Positions 26,835 through 35,065 of a stretch of DNA of 64,000 bases are shown piece after piece. The position numbers and the translations under genes are program-made. Source of the DNA: Methylocapsa acidiphila B2 (GTDB lineage Bacteria; Pseudomonadota; Alphaproteobacteria; Rhizobiales; Beijerinckiaceae); assembly GCF_000427445.1 (NCBI RefSeq), contig NZ_KE386496.1, positions 2,805,504 through 2,869,503 of the forward strand, in the 5' to 3' direction. The notes beneath the pieces were generated by a model. That model made no database searches. It was not told the origin of the DNA and saw only the letters and a list, made by a program, of their open reading frames with translations. Each line of letters starts with the position of its first letter. Within the stretch, counting starts at the first letter, position 1.

Positions 26835-27264
26835 GCTCGGATGAACCTTTAAGAAATTATGAATCTTTTTAGAAATTCTTCTGTTCTCTAGACCGTGGAT
26901 TCGCGTTGCGCACGGGTTTCCACAACGGACGCAGCCGCTATTCGGTTCTCCCCATAATCCACGCTATGGATCAGGCTCTAGCTGCTCCAACGATATCATT
27001 TTAATATCAAGAGATTAGAGCTTATCTCTCCAAAGCCTGTGGAAACCGTTTCCACAGGATCGACAGAAGTCACAAAAGAGGCGCATCCAGCTTCCCGCGC
27101 TCATGGCTGTTGAAAACTTTGCAGTCAAGTCCGGAGCCGTTCGCGAGATTTCGATTGTCATGGCGCAGGCCAGGGATTTATCCACCTTTATCCCCTGCAA
27201 TGCGGTTTTCCTGTCTCATGAGGCTCTCAAGGGCATTTGGGGAAATCCTCGGGCGAGGCTGTTC
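26835..27264. other. oriC: Probable chromosomal replication origin (oriC)
   Basis: About 430 non-coding bases between hemE and the PPSR gene, the same flanks as Caulobacter Cori. Two AT-rich stretches lie at about 26848-26892 and 26988-27030. DnaA-box-like 9-mers include TTATCCACC (27178-27186, 8/9 to TTATCCACA), TTATCCCCT (27188-27196), GTTTCCACA (26916-26924) and a head-to-head pair of the same 9-mer forming CCTGTGGAAACC-GTTTCCACAGG around 27037-27058. Weaker matches are TAATCCACG (26955-26963) and an inverted TGATCCATA near 26966-26974. Origin function is inferred. Confidence 0.7.
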
Positions 27265-28098
27265 GTGCCGCGTGACGCCTGCCACCTGCATCTTGTCTCC
27301 GACGCGACAGGAGAGACCCTGATCGCGGTGAGCCGCGCTGGGGCGGCGCAATATCAGAATGTAAAATCACAGGAGCATGTCTATCCGCTGGTGCGCACGC
27401 GCGCGCAGCTCGACAAGGCCCTGGCCGAAATTGCCGCGACGCCCGGCATGGTCTTGTTCACCTTGGTCGATCAGAAGCTGGCGCGTCGGCTTGAGGAGGG
27501 ATGTCGCGAGATCGGGGCGCCCTGTCTTTCGGTGCTTCAGCCGGTCCTGACCTTGTTCCAATCCTATCTCGGAGCGCCGGGAAAGCAGCGGCCTGGCGCG
27601 CAGCATATGCTCAACGCTGATTATTTTCGCCGGATCGACGCCTTGAACTTCACCCTATTGCATGACGATGGCCAGATGACCGATGATTACGAGGCGGCCG
27701 ACGTGATCCTGATCGGCGTGAGCCGGACGTCGAAAACGCCGACGAGCATCTATCTCGCCAATCGCGGCGTCAAAACCGCCAATATCCCTCTTGTGCCAAA
27801 TGTGCCTTTGCCCAAATCGGTCGAGACACTGCGGCGTCCTCTCGTCGTCGGCCTTCTGGCCACGCCCGACAGCATTGTGCAAGTCCGCAAGACTAGGCTT
27901 CTGTCCTTGAACGCCGATATCGAATCTCCTTATGTGGATCGGCATCTCGTGGCTGAGGAAGTCGCCAAATCGCGCCAGCTTTTCGAGCGGCGCGGGTGGC
28001 CCACGATCGATGTGACGCGCCGCTCGATCGAGGAGACGGCCGCGGCCATCATCCATCTTTTCAAAATTCATAAGGCGAAGGTGATCGCAGCGTCATGA
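27265..28098 (+). CDS. Pyruvate, phosphate dikinase regulatory protein (DUF299)
   Basis: Bifunctional kinase/pyrophosphorylase family (RP001 in Rickettsia; PPSR or PDRP). Key motifs: [13 protein letters not shown] at the N-terminus, a P-loop-like [18 protein letters not shown] near the middle, and [16 protein letters not shown]. The frame is open from 27103, but that part covers DnaA-box-like sequence and is not conserved. The GTG at 27265 ([11 protein letters not shown], with GAGG upstream) gives the family's usual N-terminus and 277 residues. Its stop overlaps the maf ATG. Confidence 0.85.
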   Translation: MPRDACHLHLVSDATGETLIAVSRAGAAQYQNVKSQEHVYPLVRTRAQLDKALAEIAATPGMVLFTLVDQKLARRLEEGCREIGAPCLSVLQPVLTLFQSYLGAPGKQRPGAQHMLNADYFRRIDALNFTLLHDDGQMTDDYEAADVILIGVSRTSKTPTSIYLANRGVKTANIPLVPNVPLPKSVETLRRPLVVGLLATPDSIVQVRKTRLLSLNADIESPYVDRHLVAEEVAKSRQLFERRGWPTIDVTRRSIEETAAAIIHLFKIHKAKVIAAS

Positions 28099-28712
28099 GT
28101 GGGCTTTGGCGAAACGAAGCGCCCCTTCTCCTCGCCTCGAAAAGTGCGGCGCGGCGCGCTCTTCTTGTGGCGGCAGGCGTTCCCTGCGAGACGGCGGATG
28201 CCGGGATTGACGAGCGTCTTGTCGAAGCGCCTTTGCGCGCCGTTGGCGCGGCTGGTGGCGAGATCGCGCTTCATCTGGCGCGCGCCAAGGCTCTTGCCGT
28301 CGCGACGTCTCGACCTGAGAGGCTCGTCGTCGGCGCCGATCAGGTCTTGGCCCTCGGCGATCGGATTTTCGCCAAGCCGCCGGATCGAGCGGCTGCGGCC
28401 GCCCAGCTTGCGGCACTGTCCGGCCGCGCCCATGAACTTCACTCGGCTTTTTGTGTCGCGCGTGGAAATACAATCCTGTTTGAAGCCGCGCCGGTGGCGC
28501 GGCTCGTCATGCGGCCCCTATCCGCCGCTTTCATCGAGGCCTATCTCTCTATGGCGGGGGAAGCGGCTCTTTGCAGCGTCGGCGCCTATCAGCTCGAAGG
28601 GCTCGGCGTTCATTTGTTCGAGAAGATCGAGGGCGATCACGCGACGATCCTCGGTCTTCCCTTGCTCCCGCTTTTGGCTTTCTTGCGCGAGGAAGGAAGC
28701 TTGCTCCAATGA
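28095..28712 (+). CDS. maf: Maf-family nucleotide pyrophosphatase
   Basis: A 205-residue Maf/HAM1-superfamily enzyme that hydrolyses non-canonical or nucleoside triphosphates, so housecleaning is its likely role. Signature parts: [20 protein letters not shown], the [12 protein letters not shown] box with the catalytic Asp, and [32 protein letters not shown]. Both ends are coupled by ATGA overlaps, to the PPSR gene upstream and aroE downstream. Confidence 0.92.
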   Translation: MSGLWRNEAPLLLASKSAARRALLVAAGVPCETADAGIDERLVEAPLRAVGAAGGEIALHLARAKALAVATSRPERLVVGADQVLALGDRIFAKPPDRAAAAAQLAALSGRAHELHSAFCVARGNTILFEAAPVARLVMRPLSAAFIEAYLSMAGEAALCSVGAYQLEGLGVHLFEKIEGDHATILGLPLLPLLAFLREEGSLLQ

Positions 28713-29560
28713 CCGATGCGCGCGAGACGCCGCCTAAGGCCTGCATTATCGGTTGGCCGGCAGGCCATTCGCGCTCGCCGATGATTCATGGATTTTGGCT
28801 CGCCGAGCTTCGAATCGCTGGCGCCTATGAACGGGCGCCTGTCCCGCCCGAGGATTTCGCGCGCTTCATTCGTAATCTCGCCGCGAACGGCTTCGTCGGG
28901 GCCAATGTGACCTTGCCGCATAAGGAGGCCGCTTTCGCCCTTTGCGATCGGACGACCGAAACCGCGGCCAAGCTTCGGGCGGCCAATACGCTGTGGATCG
29001 AGGATGGCGAGCTTCACGGCGACAATACGGACGTCGAGGGGTTTCTTGCCGCGCTCGATCAAGACGCTCCGGGCTGGGCCGATCGGTCGGGCAAGGCGGT
29101 CGTGCTCGGGGCGGGCGGCGCTGCGCGGGCGATCGTTCATGCGCTTTTGTCGCGGGGGGTCGAACGCATCGTCCTTGTGAACCGCACCAAGGATCGCGCC
29201 CAGGCGCTCGCCGAGCAGGCGGGCGCAGGCGTCGTGGCGGCTGAGTGGGGGGACGCCTCAGCCCTCGCCGAAGCCGATCTTCTGGTCAACACCACATCGC
29301 TCGGGATGAGCGGCCAACCGCCGCTCGATCTCGATCTCGCGCCCTTGTCGGCGGGAGCCACTGTCTGCGACATCGTCTACGTTCCGCTCGAGACGGAGCT
29401 GCTCCGCCGCGCTCGGACCCGAGGGCTGCGCGGGGTTTCCGGCCTCGGAATGCTGCTGCATCAGGCGGCGCCCGGTTTCGCGCGCTGGTTCGGCGCAAAA
29501 CCTTGCGTCAGCCCCGAGCTGCGCGCGCTTGTCGAGGCCGATATTTTGAAGAGCGCATAA
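28709..29560 (+). CDS. aroE: Shikimate dehydrogenase
   Basis: NADPH-dependent reduction of 3-dehydroshikimate in aromatic amino acid synthesis. The start MTDARETP overlaps the maf stop (ATGA) and gives 283 residues; an open frame to 28571 lies within maf. Shikimate-binding SRSPMIHGFW, catalytic Lys in ANVTLPHKEAAF, catalytic Asp in GDNTDVEGF, the NADP loop GAGGAARAI and the VNRTK phosphate-binding segment are all present. Confidence 0.95.
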   Translation: MTDARETPPKACIIGWPAGHSRSPMIHGFWLAELRIAGAYERAPVPPEDFARFIRNLAANGFVGANVTLPHKEAAFALCDRTTETAAKLRAANTLWIEDGELHGDNTDVEGFLAALDQDAPGWADRSGKAVVLGAGGAARAIVHALLSRGVERIVLVNRTKDRAQALAEQAGAGVVAAEWGDASALAEADLLVNTTSLGMSGQPPLDLDLAPLSAGATVCDIVYVPLETELLRRARTRGLRGVSGLGMLLHQAAPGFARWFGAKPCVSPELRALVEADILKSA

Positions 29561-30175
29561 ATGTTCGTGCTTGGCCTCACCGGCTCGATCGGGATGGGCA
29601 AATCGACGACCGCCGCCATGTTTCGCGCCGAAGGCGTTCCCGTTCACGATTCCGACACCTCGGTGCATCAGCTTTATCGCGGCCCGGCAGCGCCGGTGAT
29701 CGAGGCTGCATTTCCGGGGACGACGCGGGAGGGCGTCGTCGATCGCTCGGCGCTCGCGGCGCGGGTCTTCGAGGATCCGGCGGCGTTGCGTCGGCTCGAA
29801 TCTATCGTTCATCCTTTGGTCACGGCCGCGAGGCAGGCGTTTCTCGTCGAGGCCGCGAAAACGGGCGCGCGCGTGGTCGTTCTCGACGTGCCTTTATTGT
29901 TTGAGACCGGCCTCGAAGGAACGGTCGACGCCGTGATCGTCGTCACCGCGCCGGAAACTGTGCAAAAGGCCCGCGCGGCGACACGTCCGGGCATGACGCC
30001 GGAGCGGCTCGCCGCGATACTAGCGAAGCAAATGCCCGACGCCGAGAAACGGGCGCGGGCGCATTTCATCATCGACACCAGCTCAGGCTTCGCCGCGGCG
30101 GAACGGCAGGTTCGCGGGGTCCTGCGCGCGCTTGCCGGGCCGGCGAATAAAAGCCGAAGCCAGATCGAACATTAA
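29561..30175 (+). CDS. coaE: Dephospho-CoA kinase
   Basis: Last step of coenzyme A synthesis, phosphorylating the 3'-OH of dephospho-CoA. The 204-residue protein starts MFVLGLTGSIGMGKST with the P-loop, followed by DSDTSVHQLY, LVTAARQAF and VLDVPLLFETG, all family motifs. The ATG directly follows the aroE stop. The order PPSR-maf-aroE-coaE-dnaQ is the same as on the right side of the Caulobacter origin. Confidence 0.95.
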   Translation: MFVLGLTGSIGMGKSTTAAMFRAEGVPVHDSDTSVHQLYRGPAAPVIEAAFPGTTREGVVDRSALAARVFEDPAALRRLESIVHPLVTAARQAFLVEAAKTGARVVVLDVPLLFETGLEGTVDAVIVVTAPETVQKARAATRPGMTPERLAAILAKQMPDAEKRARAHFIIDTSSGFAAAERQVRGVLRALAGPANKSRSQIEH

Positions 30176-30183
30176 GGCGGCCC

Positions 30184-30891
30184 ATGCGCGAAATCATTCT
30201 CGATACGGAAACGACTGGATTGGATCCCTCGAAAGGGCACAGGATCATCGAGATCGGCTGCGTCGAGCTTTTGAACGCCATTCCGACCGGCCAGACTTTT
30301 CACGTCTATTTGGATCCGGAGCGCGACATTCCCGAGGAAGCCTTCAAGGTGCATGGGATTTCCGCCGATTTTCTGGCCGGGAAACCGCTGTTCGCGCATA
30401 TCTGCGCCGATTTTCTGGATTTTGTCGGCGACGCTAAGATCGTCGCGCATAATGCCGAATTCGATCTGCGCTTTCTCAATGCCGAGCTTGCCTTTCTGGA
30501 TCTCCCTCCGATCGCGTCGGATCGCGTGATCGACACTTTGACTTTGGCGCGGCGCAAATTTCCTGGAGCGGCCAATAGTCTCGACGCCCTTTGCGTCCGC
30601 TATGGCGTCGACGTCTCGCGTCGGACCAAGCACGGCGCCTTGCTCGACGCCGAAATCCTCGCCGAGGTCTATGCCGAGTTGACCGGCGGCCGTCAGGCGG
30701 CGCTGATCTTTGGCGCAGGCGCCGGGTCATCGTCGGCTGAAGCGAGCGCTCTCCTGAGTCGCCGCCCCGAGCCGCGGCCCTCCGTGCTGACCGAGGAGGA
30801 GCTTGCGGCGCATCGCGCCTTTGTCTCGGGTCTCGGTGACAAAGCGATCTGGAATTTCTATCTCGTCGCGGAGGCGAGCGCCGCCGAGTGA
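30184..30891 (+). CDS. dnaQ: DNA polymerase III epsilon subunit
   Basis: 3'-5' proofreading exonuclease of the replicase. DEDDh motifs are clear: ExoI ILDTETTGLDP, ExoII AHNAEFDLRFLNAEL, and ExoIII with His in KHGALLDAEILAEVY. The region after about residue 185 is the variable tail that binds the polymerase subunit. Length is 235 residues. In Caulobacter secB follows; here the hydrogenase-linked block begins instead. Confidence 0.94.
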   Translation: MREIILDTETTGLDPSKGHRIIEIGCVELLNAIPTGQTFHVYLDPERDIPEEAFKVHGISADFLAGKPLFAHICADFLDFVGDAKIVAHNAEFDLRFLNAELAFLDLPPIASDRVIDTLTLARRKFPGAANSLDALCVRYGVDVSRRTKHGALLDAEILAEVYAELTGGRQAALIFGAGAGSSSAEASALLSRRPEPRPSVLTEEELAAHRAFVSGLGDKAIWNFYLVAEASAAE

Positions 30892-30903
30892 CGGCGGGCC
30901 GCC

Positions 30904-31794
30904 TCAAAAGCGCGCGGAAACGCCTGTGTAGAGATTGAGATTGGGCGAGGCCTTGGTCAGCCCGAAATTGGCTCCGGCGTCGAGCTGCACATTGGGAACG
31001 ACCATATAAGCGAGGCCCAAATCCAGCGTATAGACGGGGGGCGTATAGGCGTCCGTGGCCAGGGCCGAATAGAATTCGATAGAGGCTGTCAGGTCCTTGC
31101 TGATGAACGAGACCGGATGGCTCAAATTGGCGATATTGATCAGGTTGGAATAGCGCCGCGAATCATTCGCGTCTTTCAGGACGTCATATTCGGTTTGCAA
31201 GCCGAGGGCGAAATCCGCTGGAAGGTTGATCTGCATCGGCAGCGCGATCCCGCCTTCGACCACGCCATTGCCGAGGCCCGGCGCGGCCGAGGGGGCCTTG
31301 ACCCATGGAACCAGGGCCATGGCGAAGGTTCCGCCATCATTGCCGACGAGATTGAACTTCGCCTTGAAGAACGCATCGCCGAACCCATGGCCGTTGGCGG
31401 TCAAGGCGCCGGTCTGATCATCATGCGTGGCGCTGTTCTGATAGCCGTTGAGGACGAGCTCGAAATCGATCGAATTCGTCAGGCCGAGCTTGAAGGTTGG
31501 ATCGGCGACCTCGAAAAACTGCGTGCCGGCGCCCGAATAATTCGTGTGAATCGAGTTGTAGAAATCGCTCTCGATCTGAAAATGGCCAGCGTCGACCGTG
31601 AAGGGGTTGAGAATCTTGCTGGGGCGCTCGGGCTCGAAAGCGCGCATGGCGTCGTTGGGCGTCGGATTGAAGAGGCTATACATGCTCTTGTCCGGCGGCG
31701 AGGCGTCATCGGCTCGCACATATTTCGTGGCGCTCGAGGCCATAAGAAGAAGCACGCCGATACGGAGCGGCGAACGACGCATTTTCCAAGCCAT
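30904..31794 (-). CDS. Outer-membrane transporter-like beta-barrel protein
   Basis: About 296 residues from MAWKMRRSPLRIGVLLLMASSATKYVRAD, a signal peptide with cleavage near residue 27. The mature part alternates short amphipathic strands (GHFQIESDFYNS, FELVLNGYQN, FGDAFFKAKFNL) and ends in aromatic-terminated LNLYTGVSARF, typical of a barrel assembled by Bam. It resembles the MetA-pathway phenol/alkane transporter superfamily by pattern only. It is divergent from the NtrC-type regulator at 32021, with tandem palindromes between them. The substrate is unknown. Confidence 0.6.
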   Translation of the reverse strand: MAWKMRRSPLRIGVLLLMASSATKYVRADDASPPDKSMYSLFNPTPNDAMRAFEPERPSKILNPFTVDAGHFQIESDFYNSIHTNYSGAGTQFFEVADPTFKLGLTNSIDFELVLNGYQNSATHDDQTGALTANGHGFGDAFFKAKFNLVGNDGGTFAMALVPWVKAPSAAPGLGNGVVEGGIALPMQINLPADFALGLQTEYDVLKDANDSRRYSNLINIANLSHPVSFISKDLTASIEFYSALATDAYTPPVYTLDLGLAYMVVPNVQLDAGANFGLTKASPNLNLYTGVSARF

Positions 31795-31935
31795 ATTCGC
31801 TCCTTTCGCTCCGCGCTCTGGGACGCTCGCGGCGTTTTCGATGCGTCGAGTCTCCCGGCAAGCTTTCGCCTCGACGGCGGCGATTGAAATCGACGGCCGG
31901 CTTATTGCGCCCAGAGCCCGATACAGGTCAAAATA

Positions 31936-31957
31936 ATCTGAATTCAGATGATCTGAA
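31936..31957. promoter_or_regulatory. Overlapping palindromes, candidate operator
   Basis: ATCTGAATTCAGAT (31936-31949) is a perfect 14-bp palindrome. Its second half begins a further palindrome, TTCAGAT-G-ATCTGAA (31943-31957), so three ATCTGAA/TTCAGAT half-sites overlap. They lie 64-85 nt upstream of the regulator gene and about 140 nt upstream of the divergent barrel gene, a typical place for a shared operator. The binding protein is unknown. Confidence 0.45.
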
Positions 31958-32020
31958 ATAAGCAGTAAGGCCTGACGCGGAGATCGCGATCCGGTCCGGG
32001 AAGGGAGCGGCGCCGAAGCC

Positions 32021-33478
32021 ATGGGCGTTCAATCGACGATTTTGTTCGTTGCCGATCCTTGTCCTCGGGTGCGGGCGGCGGCGGCGAGCCTCGCGCGGGA
32101 GCCGGATTATCGCGTCATCGTGGCGGAGCGGGGCGGCGACGCGGCCGAGGCGATCAATGACGCCCATGTGGATTTGATCCTCGCCGATGTCGACATGGCT
32201 GATTGCGACGTCATCGCTTTTTTGTCCCGCCTGCGCTTCACCCATCCCAATCTGGTGCGGATCCTCCTGGTCGAGGGCGAGTCTTGCGCGGGTTTGAATG
32301 AGGCGCTCACGCGCACCGCCGCCTATCAATATCTGACCAAGCCCCTGCAGGCGGAGCAGGCCTGTCTCGTCGTCAAGCGCGCCTTGGAGACCGGAGAGCT
32401 GGCGCGCCGCCACCGCCGGCTCGTTCGGGAGCTGAAGATTGGCGATGATTCGATTTTCCTCCAAAGCAAGCCGCCGGCAGGCGCAAGAGACGAGGCCTCG
32501 CATTTCGAGCGCTTGGTCTATGCGAGCGAATCCATGGCCGAGCTTTGCAGCCTCGCCCGCGAGGTCGCCCGCACCGATCTGCCGGTGCTGATCGAAGGCG
32601 AGACGGGGACCGGAAAGGAATTGCTCGCGCGGGCGATGCATTTTCATTCGCGTCGGACGTCGAGTCCCTTGATGGCGCAAAATTGCGGCGGCATGCGCGA
32701 CGAACTGTTGCATTCCGAGCTTTTCGGGCACAAGCGCGGCGCGTTCACGGGAGCGATCAGCGATCGCCTCGGCCTGTTTCGGGCGGCGGACGGCGGAACC
32801 GTTTTCCTCGATGAAATCTCCGAAGTGTCGCCCTCGTTTCAGGTGAGCTTGTTGCGCTTTCTTCAGGAAGGCGAGGTCAAGCCGCTCGGCAGCGACAAGA
32901 CGATGAAGGCCGACGTGCGGATCATCGCCGCCTCCAACAAGCCGTTGAAGCAATTGGTCCGCGCCGGGCAATTTCGCGAGGATCTCTATTTCCGCCTGAA
33001 AGGCTTCGACCTCGAGCTGCCGCCCTTGCGGGCGAGGCCTACGGACATTCCCGTTTTGACCGAATATTTCGTGCGCAAGCATGGCGGCCTGCTCAGCAAC
33101 CGGGTGCTCGGCGTGTCGAATGACGTGATCGAGATCTTCAAGTCCTATCGTTTTCCCGGCAATGTGCGCGAGCTCGAGAACGAGGTGCGGCGCATGGTGG
33201 CGCTGGCGAAGGACGGCGAATATTTGACGCGGCGCCATCTTTCCCCCGCGCTCGCCGCCTTGCGGGCCGGCGCGCATGACCGCCTGGTTCTGAAGGCGGA
33301 TGGCAAGACCTTGAAGGAAATGGTCGAATCGCTCGAGGGCCAGCTCGTCCGCCAGGTGCTGGAAAAGTGCCGCTGGAATCAGAGCAAGGCGGCGCGGGAA
33401 TTGGGACTGTCGCGGGTCGGACTCGCCAATAAGATCCGGCGCTACGCCTTGGCCGAAGGCGCCGCGCGGGCCGGTTGA
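32021..33478 (+). CDS. Sigma-54-dependent response regulator (HoxA/HupR-like)
   Basis: A 485-residue NtrC-family activator. The receiver domain (about 5-120) has phosphoacceptor Asp56 in LILADVDM and Lys107 in YLTKPL. The AAA+ domain (about 163-400) has Walker A GETGTGKE (193-200), the sigma-54-contacting GAFTGA loop (240-245) and Walker B VFLDE. The Fis-type HTH (about 445-475) contains NQSKAARELGLSRVGLANKIRRY. Hydrogenase regulators HoxA and HupR have this architecture, and a sigma-54 promoter precedes hhyS 405 nt downstream. No histidine kinase is in the window. Confidence 0.85.
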   Translation: MGVQSTILFVADPCPRVRAAAASLAREPDYRVIVAERGGDAAEAINDAHVDLILADVDMADCDVIAFLSRLRFTHPNLVRILLVEGESCAGLNEALTRTAAYQYLTKPLQAEQACLVVKRALETGELARRHRRLVRELKIGDDSIFLQSKPPAGARDEASHFERLVYASESMAELCSLAREVARTDLPVLIEGETGTGKELLARAMHFHSRRTSSPLMAQNCGGMRDELLHSELFGHKRGAFTGAISDRLGLFRAADGGTVFLDEISEVSPSFQVSLLRFLQEGEVKPLGSDKTMKADVRIIAASNKPLKQLVRAGQFREDLYFRLKGFDLELPPLRARPTDIPVLTEYFVRKHGGLLSNRVLGVSNDVIEIFKSYRFPGNVRELENEVRRMVALAKDGEYLTRRHLSPALAALRAGAHDRLVLKADGKTLKEMVESLEGQLVRQVLEKCRWNQSKAARELGLSRVGLANKIRRYALAEGAARAG

Positions 33479-33514
33479 TTCTCTTCGCTTCGTGTGCGGG
33501 ATAGGGGCGTTTTG

Positions 33515-33750
33515 ATGGCTGAGCAAGACGAAGGCGAAAAATCCGCGGCGATCCTGCGTTTTCCTCTGTCCCGCGCGACGCCGCCCGGCAGCGCCGGCGG
33601 CTTCGTCGATCTCGGCGTCGGCGCGATGGCGCGCCGGTTGGGCATGCGCGAGGGCCAAATGACCGGCCATTGGTGCAGCCGCTGCAAGGAGTCTGGTTCG
33701 GCTATGCGTTCGAGGTCGAATGCCCATGTTGCGGCAATAGGCATGGCTGA
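33515..33750 (+). pseudogene. Frameshifted zinc-ribbon protein gene
   Basis: The ATG at 33515 opens MAEQDEGEKSAAILRFPLS and continues to HWCSRCK at codon 58. As read, the frame then gives ESGSAMRSRSN and non-conserved sequence to about 33775. In the -1 frame from the same point it becomes GVWFGYAFEVECPCCGNRHG and stops at 33750. Joined, the two halves make a 79-residue protein with WCSRC and CPCCGNRHG, a convincing zinc ribbon. A missing G in AAGGA (33686-33690) would account for it. It may be a mutation, a sequencing error or recoding. No family is recognised. Confidence 0.55.
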
Positions 33751-33882
33751 GAACAATGGTTCTCTATACCTGTAAACTTGATTTGCAAATGGAAACAAAG
33801 TTTCTATGCAATTCGGTTTTTTGGAACGGTATTTCTGCAATTAACTAACTGATAAATAGGAATAGTTTTCTCCTTTCCTTGC

Positions 33883-33898
33883 CGGCATGGCATTTGCG
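33883..33898 (+). promoter_or_regulatory. Sigma-54 promoter upstream of hhyS
   Basis: CGGCAT (33883-33888), five bases, then TTGCG (33894-33898) matches the -24/-12 pattern TGGCAC-N5-TTGCA at four of six and four of five positions. The invariant GG and GC dinucleotides have the obligatory spacing. Transcription should start near 33909, some 50 nt before the hhyS ATG. The preceding 100 bases are AT-rich, suiting IHF or activator-loop binding. The upstream NtrC-type regulator is the obvious activator. Confidence 0.65.
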
Positions 33899-33959
33899 CA
33901 TTCATTTCCAACGGCGATCTCCGCGACAATGAATGAAGAGACGCCGCGGGAGGAATTCA

Positions 33960-34922
33960 ATGGCCAATCTTTTATGGCTCCAAGGCGGCGCCTGCTCCGG
34001 CAATACAATGTCCTTTCTCAACGCCGAGGAGCCGAGCGCCTGCGACCTCGTGACCGATTTCGGCATTAACGTCCTTTGGCACCCGTCCCTCGGGCTCGAG
34101 CTTGGCGACAACGTCAAGCAGATCCTCCTGGACTGCATCTCGGGCAAGATCCAGCTCGACATTTTCGTCTTCGAAGGCACTGTCGTGAACGCGCCGAACG
34201 GCACCGGCAATTGGAACCGGTTTTGCGGCCGGCCGATGAAGGATTGGGTCAAGGAACTCTCCGACGCCGCGCAATTCGTGGTCGCGATCGGCGATTGCGC
34301 CACCTGGGGCGGCATTCCCGCCACCGCGCCGAACCCGAGCGAATCGGTTGGGCTCCAGTTCCTGAAGCGCGCGCCCGGCGGTTCGCTCGGAACGTCGTTC
34401 AAGTCTAAGGCCGGCCTCCCGGTCATCAATATTCCGGGCTGCCCCGCCCATCCCGACTGGGTCACCCAGATCCTCGTCGCCGTCGCCTCGGGCCGCGCCG
34501 GCGATCTTACCCTCGATGAATTCCAAAGGCCGAAGACCTTTTTCACGAGCTTCACCCAGACCGGCTGCACCCGCAACATGCACTTCGCTTACAAGGTCTC
34601 GGCGACGGCCTTCGGCCAGCGCAAGGGCTGCCTCTTCTATGATCTCGGCTGCCGCGGTCCGATGACGCATAGCCCCTGCAACCGCATTCTCTGGAACCGG
34701 CAATCCTCCAAGACCCGGGCCGGCATGCCCTGCCTCGGCTGCACCGAGCCCGAATTCCCCTTCTTCGACCTCGCGCCGGGTACGGTGTTCAAGACCCAGA
34801 CCGTCATGGGGGTGCCGAAAGACATGCCGGCGGGCGTCGACAAGACTGGCTATGTCAAGCTGACGGCGGCCGCCAAAGCCGCCGCCCCGGCCTGGGCGGA
34901 AAAGGACATTTTCGTCGTCTGA
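33960..34922 (+). CDS. hhyS: Group 1h [NiFe]-hydrogenase small subunit
   Basis: The 320-residue electron-transfer subunit of the actinobacterial-type high-affinity hydrogenase that oxidises H2 at atmospheric levels. Fe-S ligand regions include GGACSGNTMSFLN, IGDCATWGG, NIPGCPAHPDW, QTGCTRNMHFAYK, KGCLFYDLGCRGP and GMPCLGCTEPEFPF. It lacks the Tat signal peptide seen in other group 1 small subunits, a known trait of group 1h. A strong GGGAGGA ribosome site precedes ATG 33960; an upstream ATG (33933) lies before that site. The close resemblance to actinobacterial sequences (from memory) suggests horizontal origin. Confidence 0.96.
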   Translation: MANLLWLQGGACSGNTMSFLNAEEPSACDLVTDFGINVLWHPSLGLELGDNVKQILLDCISGKIQLDIFVFEGTVVNAPNGTGNWNRFCGRPMKDWVKELSDAAQFVVAIGDCATWGGIPATAPNPSESVGLQFLKRAPGGSLGTSFKSKAGLPVINIPGCPAHPDWVTQILVAVASGRAGDLTLDEFQRPKTFFTSFTQTGCTRNMHFAYKVSATAFGQRKGCLFYDLGCRGPMTHSPCNRILWNRQSSKTRAGMPCLGCTEPEFPFFDLAPGTVFKTQTVMGVPKDMPAGVDKTGYVKLTAAAKAAAPAWAEKDIFVV

Positions 34923-34943
34923 CCAGAGGAATTAAGGCCGCCG

Positions 34944-34963
34944 GCGGGCCATGGGGTCCGCCG
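34944..34963 (+). terminator. Hairpin between hhyS and hhyL
   Basis: GGCGGGCC (34944-34951) pairs with GGTCCGCC (34956-34963) with one G-U pair around a 4-nt loop. No T run follows, so it is more likely a processing or mRNA-stability hairpin that sets the subunit ratio than a full terminator. The unusually long gap of 143 nt between the subunit genes contains it. Confidence 0.35.
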
Positions 34964-35065
34964 CGCAGCAGTTCGAGCCGAATTTTTGCGACGCGGACAG
35001 CCGCTGTCGCCGATCGGGAGGGGCCCAGAGCTCCCCGTCGCGTGTCATTGAGGAGCACCAGCATC

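Noticed and set aside
27103-27264. N-terminal 54 codons of the PPSR open frame
   Set aside because: They cover DnaA-box-like DNA and are not part of the conserved family; the GTG at 27265 fits the family start.
31928-33727. A 599-codon minus-strand frame
   Set aside because: Antisense to the NtrC-type regulator; low-complexity and no ribosome site.
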